From assembly GCF_002005565.1 (NCBI RefSeq), contig NZ_BDJC01000030.1:1-64000 (forward strand): 64,000 nt of DNA, read 5' to 3'. Positions 25,164 to 32,834 of the stretch are shown here, one piece after another. The notes beneath the pieces were generated by a model that was not told where the DNA came from, ran no database searches, and was given only the letters and a program-made list of their open reading frames with translations. Source of the stretch: Streptomyces sp. JHA26. Its GTDB lineage: Bacteria > Actinomycetota > Actinomycetes > Streptomycetales > Streptomycetaceae. How positions within the stretch are numbered: the stretch's first letter is position 1; every line of letters begins with the position of its first letter. The position numbers and the translations under genes are program-made.

Positions 25164-26480
25164 CTAGATGGCTGGAGAGGCTGTCTCCTCAAGACTGCCG
25201 GCTACCGACCCCACCTCGAATCCGCTGATGTCGCCCCCGGTGATCCACCTACGGATCATTTCCCGGTCCTCCTCGGACAGCGACATCCGTGCGTTCGCGC
25301 ACAACGTGTAGACGTTTTCCACCCACGCGTCGGCAAGGGCCTCCGCTGTAACACCTTCGCCCATGCGCTGTCCCACGTAGACGAGCCCCTTGAGTACGAA
25401 GTTGACGGCGTTGCGAGTTACGGGTTTTCCACGCGCCTCTGTTTCGTCTCGGACTCTCTTCGACGTCGGGTACAGCTGAAACGCAGAACTCTGCAAGTCC
25501 TGGGCGAGGACCTCGAACAGTAGAGCATAGGAATCCGGCTGCAGCGCCGGAACACCTGTCAGGGCACTCACCTGAGCAAGGAGATGAGGAAGCTGCGCTC
25601 GACCGCCCTTGTCCTCAAAAGAGTGCAGTGTTGGATCGAGAATGTATCCGGGTGGCGTAGCAACATATTCAAGTTCGTTGCAATGAGTCGTCACAAACCC
25701 ACGGAAGCTTCCGGCACCGTACCATGCGGAATCCTTTATCGAGGGATCAATGTTGAGCGCCGCCTGTGCTGCGGCAGCTGAGGCGAGCGGACTGGGAGCC
25801 GCCCGTACGACGCGGTGAATCTCCTTGACGACTGCTTCGCACTGGTCGCCACCTGCTTGTTGCGGAAGAACGACTGCGACCTGCTCGGCGTCGCTATCGA
25901 GCGGCACCTCAGTCGCTTGGAACTCGTCCCAGCGTGAGGCCGCGGCGAGCTGCTCAGGCGTCACGAACACATCGCACGTCGCTCGGAAGGCAGCGGCGCT
26001 CAGGCCGGCCGCCACCACCGTCGTCCACCGATCCTTGGCCCGGAGCCTCTGCAACACGGGGGTGAAATCGGCGTCCGCCGACATGATCACAAACTCGTCG
26101 TACCGGGTCTCGTCAGCGAGCGCATCCATGATGTCTAGCACCATGTAGATGTCGGCACTGTTCTTGCCTCGGGAAGTCAAGGGCGGACAGTCGATCGATC
26201 GAAACCCACTGCGCGTGAAGAAGGCGCGATACCTGCCGAAAGCTCCTGGGTTGATATAGAAATTTCGCACGAGGAAGCGGCGAGAGGGGTCAACCTGAGT
26301 AGCTCCACCCGTGTCGCTCTCGCCTTCGAGCCAACTCATCCATCTGTCCGGATGGGTTGCAAACGATTCAGCCGCCTCCGGATCCATATCGCGAAGTCCC
26401 AAGTAAATGTTGTCGAAGTCCACGAACAATGCTGACTTGATCGTCACCCTATTGGCGCCATCGAATGACTCTTTACTCAA
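25164..26480 (-). CDS. NYN-domain protein (putative RNase) with winged-helix-like C-terminus
   Basis: 438 aa. A NYN/PIN-like nuclease domain fills the first 190 residues: ALFVDFDNIYLGL (first acidic cluster), GKNSADIYMVLDIMDAL and EFVIMSADADFTPVLQRLRA, giving the expected Asp ligands for Mg2+. The middle (SSAFQLYPTSKRVRDETEAR and nearby) looks like an OST-HTH/LOTUS-type region. I chose the TTG at 26480 because GGAGGT lies six bases upstream; ATG 26501 and GTG 26447 are alternatives. GC is clearly lower than the flanks, suggesting transfer. Its stop codon is formed from the CTAG duplicated by the IS. Likely cuts RNA; target unknown. Confidence 0.82.
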   Translation of the reverse strand: MSKESFDGANRVTIKSALFVDFDNIYLGLRDMDPEAAESFATHPDRWMSWLEGESDTGGATQVDPSRRFLVRNFYINPGAFGRYRAFFTRSGFRSIDCPPLTSRGKNSADIYMVLDIMDALADETRYDEFVIMSADADFTPVLQRLRAKDRWTTVVAAGLSAAAFRATCDVFVTPEQLAAASRWDEFQATEVPLDSDAEQVAVVLPQQAGGDQCEAVVKEIHRVVRAAPSPLASAAAAQAALNIDPSIKDSAWYGAGSFRGFVTTHCNELEYVATPPGYILDPTLHSFEDKGGRAQLPHLLAQVSALTGVPALQPDSYALLFEVLAQDLQSSAFQLYPTSKRVRDETEARGKPVTRNAVNFVLKGLVYVGQRMGEGVTAEALADAWVENVYTLCANARMSLSEEDREMIRRWITGGDISGFEVGSVAGSLEETASPAI

Positions 26481-26882
26481 CGACCCACCTCCAGTGATCA
26501 TGCAACGGGGCACTCAGACGGGAGCGAGCCACGCAGCAACGACATCGGTGTGGGGGAGCATAGCCGCGTTCCTGGGCCGGAGAGGCCGAACGGAAACGAA
26601 CGGTCAGGGATTGACCGAGAAAGTTTGCTACACAGGACGGCTTCTACGACGCGGACTGGGCGACGGCCGACCCATACAGCGGATTGTCGGTGATCCACGC
26701 CGGAATGCCGTCGGAGCGCATCTCCTTGGACGTGAGGCGGGTCTGAGCAACAGGCCGCCAGGTGCTCAGGTGCAGAACGGTTGAGCCGTTCGTGTGGAAA
26801 CCGTGGGCACCTGGTGGTTAGCCTGTGCCGCCCGACTCTCTGTGCGCGATGTGGCTGCCGGTCAGGGCTTGAGGAGCTTGCG
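26481..26882. other. Intergenic stretch with a small coding remnant
   Basis: No complete gene is seen. On the plus strand, 26615-26746 reads as a protein-like fragment (GFYDADWATADPYSGLSVIH, then AGMPSERISLDVRRV and a stop), preceded by a stop codon, which looks like the 3' end of a lost gene. The left part carries the promoter of the leftward NYN gene. Confidence 0.35.
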
Positions 26883-27349
26883 GTGGAGAACACGTCGGCA
26901 CTTCCCCCGGACGTCCCTCCGCGGCCGTCCAGCACTCCGACGGCAGCTGGCCCGACAGGAGAGCCTTACGGCTGGCGGGACGAGTACGAGGCCGACCCGG
27001 AGTACCAGCGCATCCTGGTGGCGATGGAGAGCCCCTGGTGGAAACGGCCGATGGCTTCGTGGAGTGGCGTCGTCTCCGTTGCCGTGGGTTCGTTCTTCCT
27101 CGGCGGTGCGGTCCTGGGCTCCGACGACGGATCGGCCCCTCTTCCCCCAGTCCATGGGTGCAGGATCAGCTGGATGACCAGCAGCAGAACAACCAACCTG
27201 CTGGGATCTCCGCCGCGCAGAAGAGCCAGATCCTGAGCAAATACTGCAATCAACAAGCCGGCGGCCCGTACAACGTGTCGGAGGCCGCGTACCTGGAGTG
27301 CTTGCAGAGCTACTACGTGACGGATCAGGGTCAGATCCTGCCGAGGTAG
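26883..27349 (+). pseudogene. Small single-membrane-helix protein, frameshifted
   Basis: The GTG at 26883 opens a frame with YGWRDEYEADPEYQRILVAM, then a membrane helix (SGVVSVAVGSFFLGGAVLG). At the C4 run 27136-27139 the sensible frame moves by one: adding one base restores SPSPWVQDQLDDQQQNNQPA and the Cys-containing tail ISAAQKSQILSKYCNQQ to the stop at 27347-27349. The intact product would be about 155 aa, one membrane pass with a short outside domain. Either a real one-base deletion or a sequencing error. No known family. Confidence 0.6.
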
Positions 27350-27606
27350 CCGGCGCAGGGATCAGGCGGGCAGGGATCAGCGCGCGCTGGGTCTTGGCTC
27401 GGGTGGCCTTCTCGTCCCTCGCGATGTCCGGATGCCCGAAGAGCTTCCGTCCTTGGGGCCACCGCACCACGGCGGCGCCTGGCGGGAAGCCGCTCGGCGT
27501 GACCATCGCCTACATCAGCAGAACCGGCTGACACGCCATGGGCCGCGGTGGCAGGGGGACTGGTGCTCTCCGCCACTGCGGCCTCCCGCACGGAAGGTCT
27601 CCCGAC

Positions 27607-28054
27607 ATGCAGCAGCCACCGGACTCCCCCGAAGCTCTCCTACGCTCCACCACGGAGGCCCTCGCCCGGCGTCTGACCCAGCGCAACACTCCGGTCCCGG
27701 CCCTGACCTCGGTGCTCGAACTTATCGACAACGACGAGGCGGAACTGGCCCCTGCCCGGTCTGCTCAGCGCCACCGGCGCCGCCGGCGTGATCGCGCTCG
27801 CTTCGGCCGCATGGCGCCGCCTGTCGTCCCGCCGACCACGGACCGCCCATAGGGCGGCCACGGGTACGGCGCTGGACGGCCCCCGCATGCTCCGCCGCTA
27901 CACCCTGCTGCGCACCCCAGGCCAGTACGAGACGACCCGGCCCGCCGGCACCGTCATCACGCGACAGGTGGACGGTCAACCGCAGTACTTCGAGCTGACC
28001 GACGTCCCGCTGGGCGACGGCACCTTCGCCGCCGAGCCTCTCGGCTCCCTGTAG
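27607..28054 (+). pseudogene. Small membrane-anchored protein, frameshifted
   Basis: The ATG at 27607, with GGAAGG upstream, begins PDSPEALLRSTTEALARRLT and VPALTSVLELIDNDEAEL. At the CCCC run 27749-27752 one base too many breaks the frame; dropping one C gives LPGLLSATGAAGVIALASAA (a membrane helix), followed by WRRLSSRR and the soluble tail TVITRQVDGQPQYFELTDVP to the stop at 28052-28054. The intact product would be about 148 aa. Unknown family. It shares size, layout and type of lesion with the preceding gene. Confidence 0.55.
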
Positions 28055-28160
28055 AAGGAGCCCTCGCGCATGACTCCCTGCCCGCCGTCCGCTTCGCCCG
28101 CATCACCGACTGGCCGAGAAGACGCGTCGCCCGACCAGGCGCCCAGGCGAGGACCGTACG

Positions 28161-28667
28161 TCACTGCTGCGGCGGACCGTTCCACAACCGCATCACCGCC
28201 GCCGCCAACTCCTTCAGCACAGCAGCGGACGCCGCCTCCTTCCCCACCCGGAACTCGAACTCGGTTTTGCCGTCCTTGTGTTTGATCCGTACGTCCACCT
28301 TCGTCTGCAGCCAGGTCACCACTCCGGCCACCGCCACCAGAGCAGGAACCGCGATCTCGGCGCCCAGCCGGGTGTCGGCTGGCGGCTCGGCGAGCACGGG
28401 GGCCGCTGCCTCCTGAGTCGTGGGATTTTCGGCGAGTTCGGTGAGGACTCGCCGAGCGGCCGCGTACTGACCGGATTCGTCGAGCCGGGGCAGCTCCGTG
28501 ACGTCGTACCCCCCGGCCCGCAACAGCTCAGCCAGCATGGCCTGGGCCTCGTCCCGATCCATCGGCAGGGCCTCGGGCGGTGCCTCGGCGGTGAGTTCCT
28601 CGGTCACCTCCTGAAGGGCCAGGATCAGCGAGCGGTCATCGAGTCCGGCGACCCGGTCCGCCGTCAT
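28161..28667 (-). CDS. Small protein with one membrane segment at the end of the NACHT-TPR-CHAT operon
   Basis: 168 aa. An N-terminal helical part (DDRSLILALQEVTEELTAEA) is followed by an acidic stretch, then one hydrophobic helix (GAEIAVPALVAVAGVVTWLQ, residues about 105-125) and a short domain TKVDVRIKHKDGKTEFEFRV with a C-terminal helix. I recall the 'V.I..KDGKTEFEF' tail from small proteins found beside CHAT and other conflict genes in actinobacteria. Its ATG overlaps the CHAT stop codon (ATGA type, 28664-28667), so the two are translationally coupled. Possibly a membrane-bound partner or target of the CHAT protein. Confidence 0.78.
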   Translation of the reverse strand: MTADRVAGLDDRSLILALQEVTEELTAEAPPEALPMDRDEAQAMLAELLRAGGYDVTELPRLDESGQYAAARRVLTELAENPTTQEAAAPVLAEPPADTRLGAEIAVPALVAVAGVVTWLQTKVDVRIKHKDGKTEFEFRVGKEAASAAVLKELAAAVMRLWNGPPQQ

Positions 28668-31525
28668 GTGTGCCTCCAAAGACCGAACAGGGCCGGTGCG
28701 GCCCAGTGGAAGGGATGGGACTGCCAGGGCCCGTCGGGATGCCGCAGCATGGCTCGCTGCGCCTCCCACAGCGCTCGCCAGGGCTCTCGCGCCGGCGTGC
28801 CGTCGCAGTCGCCCAGGTAGTACCGGTAGAAGTCGGCGAAGAGCCGACGCGAACTCGTGTCGTCCACGTCCCAGAGCGTGGCCACGACCGTGCGCACCCC
28901 GGAGTGCAGCAGCGCCTGCACGATGCCCTCCAGGTAGCCCGTGCTGTGCGCGTCCCGGCGCGCGGTCGAACACGCCCGAAGCGTCAGCACATCGAGCCGC
29001 AGCCCCTCGCGTGCCAGCCGCCGGGCCGTCAGCAGATGGTCGAGCCTGGCACGTATGTCGATCGCGTACGGATCCCTGGGGGGCCTTCGTCCGCCGTGGG
29101 AAAGGAAGACACCGGAGTCCATCGGCTCAGCCACGTCGAACCAGCCGTGCGCCGCCAGGTGTGCCACGGATGCCTTGCGCAGCCCCGCTGCCACCGCATC
29201 GGGCGTGGCATCGGTGCCAGCCGCACCGATGACTGGGCGGCCCGCGCCGGTGACGAGATCTCTGTCCTGCTCCAGCCGTTCGTGCACCGGGTCGTCGTGG
29301 GCGGCGACCGCACCGACGTACACCGCGGGACCGGCGTGTGCGGGAGGCAGGCCGGCCAGTCTGAGCAGCATCGTGGCGCTGGTGACCTGGACGACGGCGT
29401 GCCGCTCGATCAGGGGCCGACCGTCGCCGGGCAGCGGCAGTGCGTGCAGGGGCAGGTCGTGAACGGGTCCGTCAGCCGCCACGCAGAGCAGCTCGCGGTC
29501 GGACACCTGGGGCAGCGCGGCGAGCAGTCCGGGTGCCAGTTCCTCGAAGAAGCCCAGACCGCGCCGCCACGGACGGCGGGCCGGCAACGGTCCCAGGGGC
29601 GGGAAGGCGTCCGGGTCGCCGTCGAACGTGCGACGCAGCCGCTCGGCGGTCTGCCGCAGGGTGTCCAGGGCCAGCGGCGTACGGACGGCGGTGAGGCGGC
29701 CGGTGCCGGGCACGTACACGAAGACGGTGACGGCGCCCGGGCCGCAGAAGTACGACAGGAAGGCGCACACTCCCGCGTCCGGGTGGGCACCCAGCCAGTC
29801 CCGCAGGGCGTGGAAGCGGGCGGGCGTGACCGGCTCCCGACCGGTGCCGCCGGTCCACGTCTTGTACTCCTCGTGCAGGTCGAAGGCGCATTCCAACGCG
29901 GGTCCGCCGTCCGGCGGGCGCAGACCGGAGCCGTAGTCCACCAGGATCTCGATCAGCCTGTCGTAGACACGATGGTGGAGCGCGACGAGGGCGGGTCGGT
30001 CCTGGACGCGCCCCTCCTCCAGGCTGCTCAACAGTCGTCGGCGGGCCGCCCACAGGACGTCGAATGCCTCCTGCCAAGCCTCGGAACCCCGCCCCGGCCG
30101 GCTCGCCAGGGCGTCGGCCAGCCGCTCGGTGATGGTCAGCCGCAGCTGCACGTCCGGTGCCTGCTGTTCGGCCAGGGCGTCCAGCTCACGCAGGCTGGCC
30201 ACCGCCTCGGCGTGCCGACCGGCCCTCAGCTCGCGGTTGGCGTACGCCAGGCGGAGGTGCGCCTGTCCCAGCCATGAGTCGAGGACACCACCGAGCGCGT
30301 CGCGGAACACCTCCACCACGTTCAGGAGCAGGTCACCCTCCTCCCCCATGCGGGCGAACCGGGACACCACCAACGGCATGGCCTGGTCGAAGTCGCCGGG
30401 GACGGGGCTGACGCTCTTCAGCAGAGCCTGGAAGTAGGATTCGGCGGCCGCTTTCTTGTCGCCCTCGGCGGCGGCGATGTCCCCGAGGCCGAGAAGCGCG
30501 TTGACCACACTGAGACCCTCGCCGCCCTCCTGCTCCAGCAGGTCGAGGGCCTGTCGGAAGCAGCCGCGCGCGGCCTCGGTCTCTCCGACGTCGCGATAGG
30601 CGAGGCCCAGGTTGTTCAGCACGCCGACTCTGCGGCCTCCCCGAGCCTCGACGAAAGCGAGCACGCGGCGGAACTCACGCAGGCCCTCCCGGGAGCGTCC
30701 CGCCTTGAGACAGGACGCGGCGAGGTCGGTATGCGCCTGGTATTGGGCTTCGAGGTCACCACAGGCCCGGGCGGCCTCCATGGCCTGCCGAAAGGAGCGC
30801 TGGCCATCGTCGTATGCGCCGTTGTCGTCGCACAGCAGCCCGCGCAGCCGCTGGAACCGGCTGCGCAATTGCTCGGTGAGCGGCTCTCCGGCCAGGGATC
30901 CGCCCGTGCGGGGGCCGAACTCGACAGTGCCGAGCAGCTCGAGGGCCTCCCTCGACCGTCCCGCGGAGCGCAGCTTAAGGGCCAGGTGCATGCGGAGTCC
31001 GGCGAATCCCACGGACTCCTCCGGCTCATACGGGGGAATCTGCTCCGCGCGCCGAAGCAAGGCCAGCGCGGCGTCCAGCTCACCACGCCCCATCAGCTCC
31101 GACGCCTCCCTCTCCAGCCGCTGGCGCGGCGCTGCGACCGGTTCCGGGAAGCCGAGTGGCCAGGTGCGGCCCGCGGGCCCGTCGACGCGCTCGCGCAGGG
31201 CTCGGGCACTCTGCAGGAAGGGGCGGCTGCGTGCCACGGTCTCCCGGTGGAAGTCTGCCAGCGCGGCCTCCGCGGGACGTCTCGCGACCGCCAACTCTTC
31301 GCCCAGACGGGTGAGTTCGGTTAGCAGTACGTCGGGGTCGTACCCTCCGGCCGCCGAGGTGAGCAGCCCGTCGGCGTGCTGGACCGACTCCACCTCCAAC
31401 AGAGCCTTGGCCAGGTGGCGCTCGGTGCCGTCCCACGGTGCGGTCTCCGCGTGCTGGGGGCCGTCACCAGCGGATGATTTCCGCCGGATCGCCCGCGCCC
31501 ACCGTACGTACCGCTTCTCGGACAT
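28664..31525 (-). CDS. TPR-CHAT protein (caspase-like protease candidate)
   Basis: About 953 aa. Residues about 130-560 are tandem helical repeats of TPR type (for example GVLNNLGLAYRDVGETEAAR). The last 400 residues form a CHAT domain, the caspase-like clan with a His-Cys dyad: His in ASVAHLAAHGWFDVAEPM (about residue 792) and Cys in VLTLRACSTARRDAHSTGY (about residue 850), followed by VRTVVATLWDVDDTSSRRLF. CHAT proteases cleave partner proteins in defence systems such as Craspase. The ATG at 31525 puts a 62-nt overlap with the upstream TPR gene; no better start exists. The proteolytic function is inferred from the intact dyad. Confidence 0.87.
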   Translation of the reverse strand: MSEKRYVRWARAIRRKSSAGDGPQHAETAPWDGTERHLAKALLEVESVQHADGLLTSAAGGYDPDVLLTELTRLGEELAVARRPAEAALADFHRETVARSRPFLQSARALRERVDGPAGRTWPLGFPEPVAAPRQRLEREASELMGRGELDAALALLRRAEQIPPYEPEESVGFAGLRMHLALKLRSAGRSREALELLGTVEFGPRTGGSLAGEPLTEQLRSRFQRLRGLLCDDNGAYDDGQRSFRQAMEAARACGDLEAQYQAHTDLAASCLKAGRSREGLREFRRVLAFVEARGGRRVGVLNNLGLAYRDVGETEAARGCFRQALDLLEQEGGEGLSVVNALLGLGDIAAAEGDKKAAAESYFQALLKSVSPVPGDFDQAMPLVVSRFARMGEEGDLLLNVVEVFRDALGGVLDSWLGQAHLRLAYANRELRAGRHAEAVASLRELDALAEQQAPDVQLRLTITERLADALASRPGRGSEAWQEAFDVLWAARRRLLSSLEEGRVQDRPALVALHHRVYDRLIEILVDYGSGLRPPDGGPALECAFDLHEEYKTWTGGTGREPVTPARFHALRDWLGAHPDAGVCAFLSYFCGPGAVTVFVYVPGTGRLTAVRTPLALDTLRQTAERLRRTFDGDPDAFPPLGPLPARRPWRRGLGFFEELAPGLLAALPQVSDRELLCVAADGPVHDLPLHALPLPGDGRPLIERHAVVQVTSATMLLRLAGLPPAHAGPAVYVGAVAAHDDPVHERLEQDRDLVTGAGRPVIGAAGTDATPDAVAAGLRKASVAHLAAHGWFDVAEPMDSGVFLSHGGRRPPRDPYAIDIRARLDHLLTARRLAREGLRLDVLTLRACSTARRDAHSTGYLEGIVQALLHSGVRTVVATLWDVDDTSSRRLFADFYRYYLGDCDGTPAREPWRALWEAQRAMLRHPDGPWQSHPFHWAAPALFGLWRHT

Positions 31526-32612
31526 CCTCGCGGTCCTCCTCTGTGGCGGCGGTTTCGTAGGCGAGGGCGAAGTGCCGTCTGCCGCGCTCATGTTCGCCGA
31601 GGAACCAGTAGAACTGTGCGATGTGGAAGTGGACGAAGTGGTCGGCGGACGGCTCGGCGGCGAGTTCGTCCACCAGTCGGCGCGTCTCCACGCGGTCGCC
31701 CCGGTTGTGGACGGCGAAGAGCAGATCGACGCGGTACTGGAAGTTCTGCGGGAACTTCTGAATCGTCAGGCGTAGCTCGTCCTCGGCGGCGCGGTCGCCG
31801 GCCAATGCTCTGCGGGCCACATCCCGCATGTGTGTGTGATAGGCGTCGGCGTCGGCGCGCGTTCGGGGATCCACACTGAGGTCCCGGGTCATCGTCAGCA
31901 CCTGTGAATGCGGCGCCACGCGCTCCAGCGCGCGTAAGGCGTCGCTCAGCTCGTCGTCCGAGCCGCCGTGCAGCAGTCCCAGGATGAACGTCTCGAGCGT
32001 CTCGGGATCCTCCGGGGCCTCCTCGTGGGCCCGGCGTGCCGCGTCGAGCACGTCGCGGCCGGTGACGTCGCTGCCCGGTACGTGTGTCAGCGCGTACAGC
32101 GTCCGTGCCAGCTGTTTGTGGTCACCCGGACGGGACAGTCCCAGTCCGACCCGCTCACGCAGCGCGGCGGCACGCAACTCCAGCAGTCTGGTCTGCCGGG
32201 ACGCGGCATCCCGCGCCTTGCCCAGTTCGGCCGTCCGACGCTCGGCCAGCTGCCGCTCTACGGTGCCGCGGCGCGTACGGTTGCGGCATGCCTGCAGTGC
32301 CTGCGCGCACTCGTCGAGCCGGCCGCGCGTCAGGTGACAGGTGGCGAGGTTCAGCCATGCCACGGCCAAGCGGGGCCGCTCGGCCAGCAGCGCATGCCAC
32401 ACCCGCTCGGCCTCGTCCGTACGCCCCAGGGTCAGCAGTGCGGCCGCGTACCGGTTGCGGGCCTCGGGATCCGTGCTCCCCGCGGCCTCGGCGAGCTGTT
32501 GAAGAGCCTGCTCCTGCTCCGCCTCGGAGGCCCGGTCACCACGCAGTACCTCGTTCGGGTCCCACGGTGCCGTCCCCTCGAGCAGCAACTGCCAGTCCAG
32601 TCCTATACCCAA
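31464..32612 (-). CDS. Tetratricopeptide repeat protein in the NACHT-CHAT operon
   Basis: 382 aa, soluble, made of TPR-like helical pairs: AEAAGSTDPEARNRYAAALL, LGRTDEAERVWHALLAERPR, AVAWLNLATCHLTRGRLDE and, near the end, FHIAQFYWFLGEHERGRRHF. There is no enzyme motif. The TTG at 32612 has GGGGGAG nine bases upstream. It lies 222 nt downstream of the NTPase gene and overlaps the CHAT gene. It likely serves as an adaptor between sensor NTPase and protease, by analogy with TPR partners in other STAND systems; this is inference. Confidence 0.85.
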   Translation of the reverse strand: MGIGLDWQLLLEGTAPWDPNEVLRGDRASEAEQEQALQQLAEAAGSTDPEARNRYAAALLTLGRTDEAERVWHALLAERPRLAVAWLNLATCHLTRGRLDECAQALQACRNRTRRGTVERQLAERRTAELGKARDAASRQTRLLELRAAALRERVGLGLSRPGDHKQLARTLYALTHVPGSDVTGRDVLDAARRAHEEAPEDPETLETFILGLLHGGSDDELSDALRALERVAPHSQVLTMTRDLSVDPRTRADADAYHTHMRDVARRALAGDRAAEDELRLTIQKFPQNFQYRVDLLFAVHNRGDRVETRRLVDELAAEPSADHFVHFHIAQFYWFLGEHERGRRHFALAYETAATEEDREDVREAVRTVGAGDPAEIIRW

Positions 32613-32834
32613 GACGTCTCACTCCCCCGTGCACCCCCGACGCGAACATGCCCCTCAACTGCACTGGTGAAACGCCGTCAGGTTGCGCCCATCGCCATTG
32701 TTCTTCGCCGGAAGCACGGTCTGGCTGGTCGTCCAGGTTGGCGCTGACGCCGCGCTCGGCTACCTCGAACGTGTGGTGACGATCTTCCCTGCCACAGCGC
32801 CGCCGGAGTGAGTACCCGGCACCTTCGGGCGACC

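Noticed and set aside
26498..26935. 145-aa minus-strand frame right of the NYN gene
   Set aside because: Codon use and composition do not look coding, and it overlaps the start of the plus-strand small gene.
27298..27531. 77-aa plus-strand frame after the first frameshifted gene
   Set aside because: No ribosome site, no family, and no conserved pattern; treated as intergenic.
31616..31775. Plus-strand frames within the TPR and CHAT genes
   Set aside because: No start or ribosome site and clear coding signal on the opposite strand.
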